NCBI GenBank assembly: GCA_964466035.1
Contig: CAYXLR010000010.1
Coordinates: forward strand, 1 to 64,000
Length of the DNA stretch: 64,000 nt
Source: JANQEA01 sp964466035
GTDB lineage: Bacteria; Bipolaricaulota; Bipolaricaulia; UBA7950; UBA9294
Direction: 5' to 3'
Position numbers and translations under genes: made by a program
The notes under the pieces: model-generated
What the model was told of the DNA's origin: nothing
The model's database searches: none
Seen by the model: only the letters and a program-made list of their open reading frames with translations
In this document: positions 38,894 through 47,082 of the stretch, in pieces
How the letters are laid out: each line of letters opens with the position of its first letter
Position numbering within the stretch: the first letter of the stretch is position 1

Positions 38894-41149
38894 GATCTCG
38901 ACGCCGCGCCCCGCGTAGACCGCCTGACCGAACGAGACCCCGCCGTCGCCGCACGGGACACCTTCGTTGGTCCGATAGCGTAGACCGGCGTCCTGCACAG
39001 TATCGCGGATCGTCGACGCGATCGCGTCGTTGTACGCGACGCCGCCGCTGAAGCAGACGTCCGCGACGCCCCGCTCCTCCGCGATCGTCGACGCGAGCCG
39101 CGCCGCGCCGCGCGCTAGGGCCGCCTGCGCCGTCGCCGCGACGTCCTTGACCGCCTCCGTCTCCGCCATCTCGACGAGCCGTCCGAACAGGTCGACCGTG
39201 TCGAGAACGCGGGTCGATCCCCGCTGCGACAGGCCAACGTCGATCGGCGTCGCGATCCCACGAGCGGCGGCGGCCTCGAGACGCATCGCCGGTTCCCCCT
39301 CGTAGGTCCGTTCCCGGCAGACGCCGAGCCAGGCGGAGACCGCGTCGAGGAAGCGACCGGCGCTCGTCGTCCACGGGGCGTTGACGCTGCGCTCGATCTG
39401 CGCGACGAGCAGCTCGGCGGCGTCTTCCTCCAGGCCGCGCGCCACCAGCGCCGACGCGATCCCGTCTTCGCTACGGCCGGCCGCGTGAAGGAACGACGCC
39501 GCCATCCGGAGCGGGAAGCGCGCCGCCAGATCGCCGCCCGGAAGACGGACCGGCCGGAGGAAGCCGACCCGCTCGATCGACCGGTCCAGGCAGACGAACA
39601 GCTCGCCGCCCCACGCCTCGCCGCCCCCCCCGTACCCGTACCCGTCCAACACGATCCCGACCGCCTCGTCGAGCCCGTGCTCCTCCATGACCGAGAGCAC
39701 GTGCGCGGCGTGGTGCTGGACGCGCACGACGCGGGCCCCGTGCTCCGCGGCAAGCTCGCCGGCGAGACGCGTCGTCGCGAAGCGGGGATGAAGATCGCAC
39801 GCGACGATCCGCGGCGCCGGCGCCCGGGTGATCCGAACGAGATGATCGATCGCCTCGCGGAGGAAGCCGATCGTCTCCAGGTCGTCGACCGAGCCGATGT
39901 GCTGCGACAAAGTCGCCGCGCCGTCGGCGTAGATCGTGAACGTCAGGTCGGTCTCCGGGCCGAGGGCGAGGATCGGTTCACGGCCTAGCTCCGCCTCGAT
40001 CGGCCGCGGCACCCAGCCGCGGGATCGCCGAAGGAAGACGAAGCGACCGGCGACCTTCCTTCGGATCGAGTCGTCGCAGCGGGCGACGATCCGGCGATCG
40101 TGCAGCAGCGAATGATCGGCGACCCCGTCCAGCCGCCGCTCGATCTCGTCGTTCGTGATCAGCATCGGGCGCCCGGGCAGGTTGGCGCTCGTCATCACGA
40201 GCGGCGCGTCGATCCCCGCGAAGAGCAGGTGATGGAGGCCGGTGTAGGGGAGCATGACGCCGACGGTGTGCAGCCCGGGAGCGACCGACTCGGCCAGGAC
40301 CCCGGGCCGCTCGGGGAGAACGACGATCGGCCGCTCGGGGCCCCGAAGCTGCGCCCATTCCGCGTCGTCCGGATCGGCAAACGAGGGGAGCATCTCCTCC
40401 GTCGCCATCAGCGCGTACGGCTGGAACGGCCGCCCGACCCGGGCGCGCAGCCCGGCCACCGCGTCCTCGTTCGTCGCGTCGCAGGCGAGGTGCGTCCCCC
40501 CGATCCCCTTGATCGCCACGATCTCTCCCGCGCGAAGGGCGCCAATCGCCCGGTCGAGCGCCGATTCGGACCTTCCGTCGAACGTCAGCCGCGGCCCGCA
40601 CGCCGCGCAGGCGGTCGTCTGCGCGTGGTAGCGGCGATCGAGCGGATTCACGTACTCATCGCGGCACGCACCGCACATCGGGAAGTCCCGCATCGAGGTC
40701 CTCGGCCGGTCGTACGGGAGCGACTCGATCACCGTGAACCGCGGGCCGCAGTCGGTGCAGCTGGTCGCCCAGTAGCCGGTGAACCGGGACGCCCCGAGCA
40801 CCTCCGCCACGCACGCGTCGCAGATCGCCACGTCGGGGGGGAGGATCCCGCTTCGCTCCCCCTCCTCGGTCGAAGGCAGGATGACGAACTCGGTCTCGCC
40901 GATCGGGTCGAGCTCCTCGGCATCGATCGAGGCGATCCGCGCCAGCGGGGGAAGGTCACGCCCGAGCTCGCGGAGGAAGGCGTCGATCGCGGCGGGTTCG
41001 CCCTCGACGAGGATCTCGACCCCCGCGTCGCCCCGGTTCCTCACCGACCCGGCGAGCCGGTTCGCCGTCGCGGCACGGTAGACGAACGGCCGGAATCCGA
41101 CGCCCTGGACGACGCCCTGAACGAGAAGCCGCTTCCGACGCGGGCTCAT
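38846..41149 (-). CDS. hypF: Carbamoyltransferase HypF, [NiFe]-hydrogenase maturation
   Basis: 767 residues from the ATG at 41149. Acylphosphatase domain (VQGVVQGVGFRPFVYR, about 8-90), two Cys4 zinc fingers (CDACVAEV ... CTDCG and CGACRDEY ... CAACG), YrdC-like domain (KGIGGTHLACDATNEDAV), and a Kae1/HypF C-terminal domain (VQHHAAHVLSVMEEHGLDEA, CFSGGVAYND). HypF makes the thiocarboxamide that becomes the CN ligands of the hydrogenase iron. The start overlaps the hypA stop (ATGA). The C-terminal 20 residues extend past the usual end. No hydrogenase structural genes are in the window. Confidence 0.96.
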   Translation of the reverse strand: MSPRRKRLLVQGVVQGVGFRPFVYRAATANRLAGSVRNRGDAGVEILVEGEPAAIDAFLRELGRDLPPLARIASIDAEELDPIGETEFVILPSTEEGERSGILPPDVAICDACVAEVLGASRFTGYWATSCTDCGPRFTVIESLPYDRPRTSMRDFPMCGACRDEYVNPLDRRYHAQTTACAACGPRLTFDGRSESALDRAIGALRAGEIVAIKGIGGTHLACDATNEDAVAGLRARVGRPFQPYALMATEEMLPSFADPDDAEWAQLRGPERPIVVLPERPGVLAESVAPGLHTVGVMLPYTGLHHLLFAGIDAPLVMTSANLPGRPMLITNDEIERRLDGVADHSLLHDRRIVARCDDSIRRKVAGRFVFLRRSRGWVPRPIEAELGREPILALGPETDLTFTIYADGAATLSQHIGSVDDLETIGFLREAIDHLVRITRAPAPRIVACDLHPRFATTRLAGELAAEHGARVVRVQHHAAHVLSVMEEHGLDEAVGIVLDGYGYGGGGEAWGGELFVCLDRSIERVGFLRPVRLPGGDLAARFPLRMAASFLHAAGRSEDGIASALVARGLEEDAAELLVAQIERSVNAPWTTSAGRFLDAVSAWLGVCRERTYEGEPAMRLEAAAARGIATPIDVGLSQRGSTRVLDTVDLFGRLVEMAETEAVKDVAATAQAALARGAARLASTIAEERGVADVCFSGGVAYNDAIASTIRDTVQDAGLRYRTNEGVPCGDGGVSFGQAVYAGRGVEILEADRPDAAATDRRQ

Positions 41150-41535
41150 GGGGCTTCCGCCGGTGCCTCCGATTGGATCGTCACGCGGTCGACGTACAGC
41201 TCGCGGCCCGTCTCGACGTCGACCTCGGCGCCGCAGGCGGGGCAGCTGAGGATCGGGATCGCGAAGTGGAACGACTCCTCGCGGACGTGGTCGGCCGCCC
41301 CTTCGTAGCCGCACGCGCGACAGCGCACCCGGACCTCGACCGGCTCGATGACGAGCTCCGCGCCCTCGAGCCGGGTCCCTTGGGCGAGCAGCTCGAACGC
41401 GTTTTCCAGTGCGGTGTCGGAGAGGATCCGCAGTTCCCCCTTCACCAGGATAACAGCGCCGATTCGGCCGACGTGCTCCTCCAGCTTCGGGAGGAGGGCC
41501 GAGATCAGCTCACTGACGACGGAGTACTCGTGCAT
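41146..41535 (-). CDS. hypA: Hydrogenase nickel incorporation protein HypA
   Basis: 129 residues, starting MHEYSVVSELISAL with the conserved His2 and Glu3 for nickel. A zinc site is formed by CRACG and CPACG near 72 and 97. It hands nickel to the hydrogenase large subunit together with HypB. It overlaps hypB at its start by 31 bases and hypF at its end by 4, so hypB-hypA-hypF are one coupled unit. Confidence 0.95.
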   Translation of the reverse strand: MHEYSVVSELISALLPKLEEHVGRIGAVILVKGELRILSDTALENAFELLAQGTRLEGAELVIEPVEVRVRCRACGYEGAADHVREESFHFAIPILSCPACGAEVDVETGRELYVDRVTIQSEAPAEAP

Positions 41536-42179
41536 TCGATCCCCAGCGCTCCGATCACGTCGGCGATTCCGCGCTCGTGGCGCGCGTCGGTCAGCGCGAT
41601 CGCGCCGTGCGGGTTGACCCGCGCGTAGTCCGAGACGATCCGCTGCGGATCGACGCCGACCGCGTCGGCGAGGTCGATCTTGTTGACGACCATCAGGTCG
41701 GTCTGCGCGAAGATCTTCGGGTGCTTGCGGACCATGTCGTCCCCCTCCGTCACCGAGATGACGACGATCTCGCGGTCGACGCCGAGCGGAAAATCGGCCG
41801 GGCAGATCAGGTTCCCGACGTTCTCGATGAACAAGAAGTCGAGCTCGTCCAGCGGGAGCCGGTCCATCGCGTGACCGACCGTGTGCGCATCGAGATGGCA
41901 GTCGTCCTGGGTGTTCCAGTTGACCGATCGTGCTCCTCGCGCGACGAACCGGCGATGATCGTCGTCCCCGGCGGAGTCCGCGGCGATCGTTCCGACCGTC
42001 TTCCCAGAGGCCGAGAGCCGGTCGATCAGCCGCTCGATCAGGGTCGTCTTCCCGCTCCCGATCGCCCCGAGAACGCTGATCGCCTGAACCCCCTTCGCCT
42101 TCAGCCGGTGGTAGTTCGCGTCGGCCAGCTCAAGCTGCCTCCGGAGCACGTCTTCTCCACTCAGTCGGACGTCGTGCAT
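41505..42179 (-). CDS. hypB: Hydrogenase nickel incorporation GTPase HypB
   Basis: 224 residues. P-loop LGAIGSGKTTLIERL (about 37-51), CHLDAHTVGHAMDRLP, the metal/GTP motif FIENVGNLICPADFPLG, and VNKIDLADAVG. The N-terminal His-rich nickel store and CxxCGC motif of some HypBs are absent. GTP hydrolysis drives nickel delivery with HypA. GAAGGAGTGA precedes the ATG and a clear promoter lies upstream; it is the first gene of the hyp operon. Confidence 0.95.
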   Translation of the reverse strand: MHDVRLSGEDVLRRQLELADANYHRLKAKGVQAISVLGAIGSGKTTLIERLIDRLSASGKTVGTIAADSAGDDDHRRFVARGARSVNWNTQDDCHLDAHTVGHAMDRLPLDELDFLFIENVGNLICPADFPLGVDREIVVISVTEGDDMVRKHPKIFAQTDLMVVNKIDLADAVGVDPQRIVSDYARVNPHGAIALTDARHERGIADVIGALGIECTSTPSSVS

Positions 42180-42200
42180 GAGGTCACTCCTTCGGGCGGG

Positions 42201-42229
42201 ATGATACGGGCCGCCTTTGTCGCGCGCAA
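42201..42229 (-). promoter_or_regulatory. Promoter of the hypBAF operon
   Basis: On the minus strand TTGCGC (42229-42224), 17 bases, then TATCAT (42206-42201), giving a short leader of about 15 bases before the ATG at 42179. Confidence 0.55.
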
Positions 42230-42388
42230 AGGATCGTTCGATGCGCTATCCCGCGCTCGCGATCCCGTCCCGAGATGCAACCGTCTCGGCCGGTCCGGGT
42301 AGATGGTCCGACAGGAAACGCGGCGCGGAGGAAGGAAAGCGGAGTTGTCGGTACAATATCCCGAAGACGACCGGAGGGAGGACCCGTG

Positions 42389-43474
42389 ATGAAGAAGGCT
42401 CTACCTGCAATCATCGTTTTCTGTCTCGCGATCGCCGGAGCGGCGTACGGATCGCCGAAGATCCACGCCGAGGAGCCGATCTACGATTTCGGCTCGGTGT
42501 TGGAGGGGTTCGCCGTTACGCACGCATTCACCCTCCAGAACACCGGTAGCGAGATCCTGGAGATCGCCCGGGTCTCGGCGTCGTGCGGCTGCACGACGAC
42601 CCAGCTGGCGACCGACCGTCTCGCGCCCGGGGAATCGGTCGAGCTCGAGGCCCTCCTCGACACGGCCGGATTCGGCGGCCGCAAGATCAGCAAGTCGATC
42701 TACGTCTACTGCAACGACCCCGAGTACGCCGACTCGTCGTCGTCGGATCGCCCGAGGTTCACCCTCCGCATCACCGGCGACGTGATCCGCGCGCAACCGT
42801 ATCACGTCTCCATCAGCGACATGAACTACCTGTTCACCCTTCTCGTCGACCTGCGCGATCCGACGGCCTACGAGGAGGCGCACTTGATCGGCGCGGTCAA
42901 CGTCCCGCTCGCGGTGCTGGCCGAGTCGCTCGACCTCCTCCCGCCGGACGCCCTCATCGTCCTCATCGATCAGGACGGAGCGGCGAGCCCGGAGGCGGCG
43001 GCCGACCTCGCCGACCTCGGGTACACGACCATTTACTACGCCCTCGGAGGGATGGACGAGTGGACGCGCTGGTACGGGACGTTCTTCCTCGAGATCGCCG
43101 CCGACCCGTTCGAGGCGCCCGGAAGGGAAGGGCGGAGCCGGCTCGCCTGCCCGGAGGAGGACCGGCGGTGCACGGACGCCGCGGAGCTGCGGTACCTCGT
43201 CTACCTCCTGATCGATCTCCGGGAGCCGGGCGCGTACCGCGATTCCCATCTGTTCGGCGCGATCAACGTTCCGTACACCGAGATCTCGCTGCGGCTCGAC
43301 GACCTGCCGAAGGGCGTCTTGACCATCGTCTACGATCAGGCCAGCGAGCAGAGCGACGCGGTCGCCCAGATGATGCTCAACGCGGGCTTCAGCCAAGCGC
43401 GGAGCCTCCTCGGCGGTCTGGACGAGTGGATCCGCCAGTTTGCGGATCGGTTCGTCGTGCCCGACCCGGAGTGA
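42389..43474 (+). CDS. Secreted DUF1573 protein with two degenerate rhodanese domains
   Basis: 361 residues from the ATG at 42389. Signal peptide (KKALPAIIVFCLAIAGAAYG), then a DUF1573 domain (about 25-135) with its signature FTLQNTGSEILEIARVSASC followed by GCTTTQL. Two rhodanese-like domains follow (about 150-240 and 265-355), each with VDLRDPTAYEEAHLIGAVNV or IDLREPGAYRDSHLFGAINV. In both, the active-site loop that should hold Cys reads VLIDQDGAAS or VYDQASEQS, so the Cys is lost and sulfur transfer is unlikely. A TACAAT box is at 42352-42357. It heads a redox gene set with two thioredoxin-like proteins, so a binding or scaffold role is plausible. Confidence 0.88.
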   Translation: MKKALPAIIVFCLAIAGAAYGSPKIHAEEPIYDFGSVLEGFAVTHAFTLQNTGSEILEIARVSASCGCTTTQLATDRLAPGESVELEALLDTAGFGGRKISKSIYVYCNDPEYADSSSSDRPRFTLRITGDVIRAQPYHVSISDMNYLFTLLVDLRDPTAYEEAHLIGAVNVPLAVLAESLDLLPPDALIVLIDQDGAASPEAAADLADLGYTTIYYALGGMDEWTRWYGTFFLEIAADPFEAPGREGRSRLACPEEDRRCTDAAELRYLVYLLIDLREPGAYRDSHLFGAINVPYTEISLRLDDLPKGVLTIVYDQASEQSDAVAQMMLNAGFSQARSLLGGLDEWIRQFADRFVVPDPE

Positions 43475-43511
43475 CCTCGGTGACCCGACGACCCGCGAAA
43501 CGGAGCTCCGG

Positions 43512-44651
43512 TTGAGAGTCAAGCCCTTCTTTGCGTGCTTCTTTCTGCTCGCGGCGACTGCCTTCGCAGCGGCCGCCGAGCCGACGACGCTCGTCTTCTT
43601 CCACGAGAACGGCTGCTCCCACTGCGAGCGAACCGAGGCGTTCATCGAGTCGATTCGCCCCGGGTACCCGGACCTGGAGATCCTCCACCACGAGATCCAC
43701 GACGCAGAGTCGCTCGACCTCCTCCAGAAGCTCCTCGCGGCGTACGGCGTCGAGGAAGGGGCCGTCCCGATCCTCTTCGTCGGCGACGTCGCCGTCGTCG
43801 GCGGCGTCTTCTACGGACTGGAGGAGGCGCCGTTCGCACCGTCCGGTCGCTCCGAGAACATCGCGCTCGAACGGGCGATCGGGCTCGCCGTCGAATCGGG
43901 CGCTCCGTCGCCGCTCGCCCGGATCGACGGGGCATCGACGGGCGGCCTCGCCGAGACGCTGACGATCCCGGCGGTGATCGTCGCCGCGGCGGCCGATTCG
44001 GTGAACCCATGCACGTTCGCCGTCCTCGTCCTCCTCCTCGGGACGCTCCTCGTCGTGGAACGGAAGGGGCACAAGTCGCTCGTGTTGAAGGCCGGCTTCG
44101 CGTTCACCCTCGCGATCTACGTTTCGTACTTCCTGATGGGCATCGGCATCTTCTCCGCGATTCAGGCGGCCGGAATCCAACGCCCATTCATCCTCGCGGT
44201 GTCGTGCCTCGCGATCCTTCTCGGGCTGTGGAACATGAAGGATTACTTCGCCTACGGGAAGTGGTTCACGATCGAGGTTCCCCAGCGCTGGCGACCGACC
44301 GTCAAGCGGCTGACCGCGTCGGTGGTCAGCGTCCCCGGGGCGTTCTTCGTCGGCGTCCTCGACTCGTTGTTTCTGCTGCCCTGCTCCTCGGGGCCGTACA
44401 TCGCCATCCTCGCCCTCCTGAGCAAGACGACGACGCGCACCGAGGGGATCCTGTATCTCCTGCTGTACAACCTGATCTTCGTCCTCCCGCTGGTCGCGAT
44501 CACGCTCGCCGTTCACTTCGGATTCACCACGACGGCGCGGGCGGAGCGGTGGCGCTCCGCGCGGCTCGGCAAGCTCCATCTGGTCTCAGGGGTTATCATG
44601 TTCCTCCTCGGCGCGGGAATGCTCGTCGCCGTCTTCGCGGGGTGGATGTGA
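43512..44651 (+). CDS. Thioredoxin-DsbD/CcdA fusion, membrane thiol reductant carrier
   Basis: 379 residues from a TTG start with GGAG six bases upstream; the ORF before it is unconserved. Signal segment (RVKPFFACFFLLAATAFAAA), a thioredoxin-like domain with CSHC (FFHENGCSHCERTEAF) and cis-Pro region GAVPILFVGD, then six or so membrane helices. Two of these carry the paired cysteines of the CcdA/DsbD core: ADSVNPCTFAVLVLLLGT and LDSLFLLPCSSGPYIAI. It should pass electrons from cytoplasmic thioredoxin to exported proteins. The next gene, another thioredoxin-like protein, starts 3 bases after the stop. Confidence 0.9.
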   Translation: MRVKPFFACFFLLAATAFAAAAEPTTLVFFHENGCSHCERTEAFIESIRPGYPDLEILHHEIHDAESLDLLQKLLAAYGVEEGAVPILFVGDVAVVGGVFYGLEEAPFAPSGRSENIALERAIGLAVESGAPSPLARIDGASTGGLAETLTIPAVIVAAAADSVNPCTFAVLVLLLGTLLVVERKGHKSLVLKAGFAFTLAIYVSYFLMGIGIFSAIQAAGIQRPFILAVSCLAILLGLWNMKDYFAYGKWFTIEVPQRWRPTVKRLTASVVSVPGAFFVGVLDSLFLLPCSSGPYIAILALLSKTTTRTEGILYLLLYNLIFVLPLVAITLAVHFGFTTTARAERWRSARLGKLHLVSGVIMFLLGAGMLVAVFAGWM

Positions 44652-44653
44652 GC

Positions 44654-45124
44654 ATGAGACACCGATACGCGCTTCTCGCGGTCGTCGCACTGACCGTTTT
44701 GTCGGCGCTTCCGGCGGTCGCGGCCGACGAGGAGCCCTGGATCGTCGTCTTCTTTGAGGAGGGGTGCCCCGGCTGCGCCCAGATCGAAGAGGTCCTCGAG
44801 GGGCTCACCTCCGAGCTGCCGGAGTCGGCGATCGTCCGGTACGACGTCACCGACCCGGAGGCGCTCGATCTGTTGATGGAGCTGGCGACGGCCTACGAGG
44901 TGGAGGTCTCGGCGGTGCCCGTCGTCTTCGTCGGGGACGAGGTCGTCCTCGGCGCCGGCCGCGCGCAGGAGTTCGAACTCCGAAACGCGATCGGTGAGTG
45001 CACCATCCGCGGCTGCCCGTCTCCGCTCGCCCGTGCCCCGTCGCTCGCCTTTCGCTCCAGCCTCCTTCGGCTGACCCTTTTCGCCGTGTTGTTTGCCCTC
45101 CTGTTGTGGTGGCAGACGTCCTAG
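44654..45124 (+). CDS. Membrane-anchored thioredoxin-like protein
   Basis: 156 residues: signal peptide (MRHRYALLAVVALTVLSALP), a thioredoxin-like domain with CPGC (FFEEGCPGCAQIEEVL) and VSAVPVVFVGDEVVLGAG, an extra Cys pair in ECTIRGCPSPL, and a C-terminal helix (LLRLTLFAVLFALLLWWQT) that would anchor it. It is very like the N-terminal domain of the preceding fusion protein and probably arose from it by duplication. It is a likely electron-transfer partner of that protein at the outer face of the inner membrane. Confidence 0.87.
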   Translation: MRHRYALLAVVALTVLSALPAVAADEEPWIVVFFEEGCPGCAQIEEVLEGLTSELPESAIVRYDVTDPEALDLLMELATAYEVEVSAVPVVFVGDEVVLGAGRAQEFELRNAIGECTIRGCPSPLARAPSLAFRSSLLRLTLFAVLFALLLWWQTS

Positions 45125-45220
45125 AATTCGCGGTCGCAGATCATCCGGACCCGGCGTCGCGACACGTAGACTCGCACCGAGGAGTCGACCGCCCATCCAC
45201 AGGCGGGGGTGAGGGACGAG

Positions 45221-46006
45221 ATGCAGGAAGCAGGTGGAACGCCCTTCGCGGCACTGTCGAACGAGGAGCTGATCGGGCTTCTCCAACAGGCGGGGAGCCT
45301 CTCCGACTCGGCGGAACTGCGGGAGGAGATCGTCCGCCGCAACGTCGGGTTGGTGAAATCGGTCGCCGTGAAGTTCCTCAGCTCCGGTGAACCGCTCGAC
45401 GATCTGATCCAGGCCGGCTACATCGGACTCCTCAACGCGGTGGCCAACTTCGATCTGGCGCGCAACACCCGGTTCAGCACCTACGCGAGTTATCTGATCC
45501 AAGGCGAGATCCGCCACTACATCCGCGACAAACACTCCACCATCAGGATCCCCCAATGGGTCCAGACGATGAACCGCCGCGTCAAGGAGGCCGAGGAGGC
45601 GTTCTTTCAGCAGGAGGGCCGTCCCCCGACCATGGCCGAGCTGGCGTCGCGCCTCAACCTGACCGAAGAGCAGCTGGCCACCCTGCTGCGGGGACGGGAG
45701 ACGATGACGTACGTCTCGATCGATCAGCAGCGGCGGAGGAGCGATCCGAACCCGGCGCCTCCAACGGTCGAGCATCTGATGACGGGCTCGGAGGATCTCC
45801 CGTTCGACGTCCGGATGAGGATCCTCGTCGCGATCGATCAGCTGACGGAGATCCAGCGATCGGTGATCGAGGGGCTCTTCTTCGAGGGGAAGAGCCAATC
45901 GGAAGTCGGCAAGGAGCTCGGGATGTCCCAACGCCAGGTCTCCCGGTTGAAGGACAAAATCCTCGACGAGATGAAAGACAGCCTCGAACGAGGCCCCGAC
46001 AACTAG
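45221..46006 (+). CDS. RNA polymerase sigma factor, SigB/SigF/WhiG-like
   Basis: 261 residues from the ATG at 45221 (GAGG six bases upstream); a GTG four codons earlier is possible. Region 2 (RRNVGLVKSVAVKFL, DLIQAGYIGLLNAVANFD, RFSTYASYLIQGEIRHYIRD), region 3 (RPPTMAELASRLNLTEEQLA) and a complete region 4 (LTEIQRSVIEGLFFEGKSQS, then the HTH GMSQRQVSRLKDKIL) are all present. This type of alternative sigma factor controls stress, motility or development genes. A shorter paralogue without region 4.2 is at 31178. No anti-sigma gene is adjacent. Confidence 0.93.
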   Translation: MQEAGGTPFAALSNEELIGLLQQAGSLSDSAELREEIVRRNVGLVKSVAVKFLSSGEPLDDLIQAGYIGLLNAVANFDLARNTRFSTYASYLIQGEIRHYIRDKHSTIRIPQWVQTMNRRVKEAEEAFFQQEGRPPTMAELASRLNLTEEQLATLLRGRETMTYVSIDQQRRRSDPNPAPPTVEHLMTGSEDLPFDVRMRILVAIDQLTEIQRSVIEGLFFEGKSQSEVGKELGMSQRQVSRLKDKILDEMKDSLERGPDN

Positions 46007-46052
46007 GACGCTCCGGGATGAGGCATAATCGCACCGAAAGAGGGAGAGCAGA

Positions 46053-46334
46053 GTGAACGAACCGAGCGGCACCGTCGACCTTCTGACCCTCATCGGAGAT
46101 GCAATCGGGCAGCTCCACCAGAGCATCGAGCATTTCGAGGGAGCGGACAACGAGACCGGCTTGTCCTGCCTGTCGACCGTCATCACCGATATCGACGCGT
46201 ACTTGGCTCGGCTCGCCGAGGATCCCCTCGTGCCGCTGGCGCGCGTCGATCCGGGCAGGCTCCGGGAGAGCCTCCATCACGTGCAGGACGACCTGTCCGT
46301 CGTCATCGACCAGATCCAATGCCACGCCTCCTAA
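46053..46334 (+). CDS. Small helical protein of unknown function
   Basis: 93 residues from a GTG with AGGGAGAG upstream. It is predicted to be mostly helical and acidic, with no signal peptide or metal motif: LLTLIGDAIGQLHQSIEHFE, then LSCLSTVITDIDAYLARLAE, then LRESLHHVQDDLSVVIDQIQ. The pattern of three amphipathic helices suggests a small bundle or binding partner. It lies 46 bases after the sigma factor gene and 1 base before the SDR, so it could be a partner of the sigma factor; this is only positional. A CATAAT box is at 46024-46029 without a -35. Confidence 0.7.
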   Translation: MNEPSGTVDLLTLIGDAIGQLHQSIEHFEGADNETGLSCLSTVITDIDAYLARLAEDPLVPLARVDPGRLRESLHHVQDDLSVVIDQIQCHAS

Positions 46335-46335
46335 G

Positions 46336-47061
46336 ATGCCCGCCCCCCGGCGCGCCCTGATCACCGGCAGCACGCGAAACATCGGCCGCGCCATCGCCGA
46401 GCGGCTCGCCCGCGACGGCTACGTCCCGATCCTCAATTACGCGCACGACGAGGATCGGGCGTTCGGCGCTCTCGAGGACGTCCGGTCCGTCTGTCCCGAG
46501 GCGGAGCTGATCCGGGCCGACGTCACGGAGGAGCGGGACGTCGTGCGGCTGATCGGAGAGGCGACGGCGAACGGGCCGATCGATCTGTTGGTCAACAACG
46601 CCGGCGCCTTCCTGCTGAAGCCGTTCCTCGAAACCGCCCTCGACGAGTGGAACCGGATCCTGGCGGCCAATCTGACGAGCGGCTTCCTCTGCTGCCGAGA
46701 GGCCCTTCCGGGGATGCGAGCCCGAGGGCGCGGAGGGATCGTCAACGTCGCTTCGATGCACGCGGAAAGATCACGCGCGGCCCCGAACACCCTTCCGTAC
46801 GCCGTCGCCAAGGCGGGGGTCGTCCTCCTGACGAAGACGCTGGCGAAGACCGAGGGCCCCTACGGGATCCGCGTCAACGCAGTCTCACCCGGCTTCGTCG
46901 ACACGGGGGCCAACCTGCCGTCGAACGCGGCGTCGAGGGTGCCGCTCGGTCGAATCGCACGACCGGAGGAGATCGCGGCCGCCGTCTCGTTCCTCGCGTC
47001 CGACGAGGCCGCTCACATCACAGGAAGCGTCCTCGGCGTGCACGGCGGGGCGCTCCTCTGA
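46336..47061 (+). CDS. Short-chain dehydrogenase/reductase, FabG-like
   Basis: 241 residues. Cofactor loop ITGSTRNIGRAIAERLARDG, NNAG motif (LLVNNAGAFLLKPFL), catalytic Ser (NVASMHA), Tyr and Lys (LPYAVAKAGVVLLTK), and C-terminal RPEEIAAAVSFLASDEAAHI. It resembles 3-oxoacyl-ACP reductases but lies apart from the fab cluster, which has its own fabG, so a different carbonyl substrate is likely. The start follows the preceding gene by one base. NADP versus NAD is not clear. Confidence 0.9.
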   Translation: MPAPRRALITGSTRNIGRAIAERLARDGYVPILNYAHDEDRAFGALEDVRSVCPEAELIRADVTEERDVVRLIGEATANGPIDLLVNNAGAFLLKPFLETALDEWNRILAANLTSGFLCCREALPGMRARGRGGIVNVASMHAERSRAAPNTLPYAVAKAGVVLLTKTLAKTEGPYGIRVNAVSPGFVDTGANLPSNAASRVPLGRIARPEEIAAAVSFLASDEAAHITGSVLGVHGGALL

Positions 47062-47082
47062 GCCGAGAACCGAAGCCGGCCT

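Noticed and set aside
45209..45220. GTG at 45209 as start of the sigma factor
   Set aside because: GAGG lies directly behind this GTG and is correctly spaced for the ATG at 45221, so the ATG was preferred; four residues' difference only.
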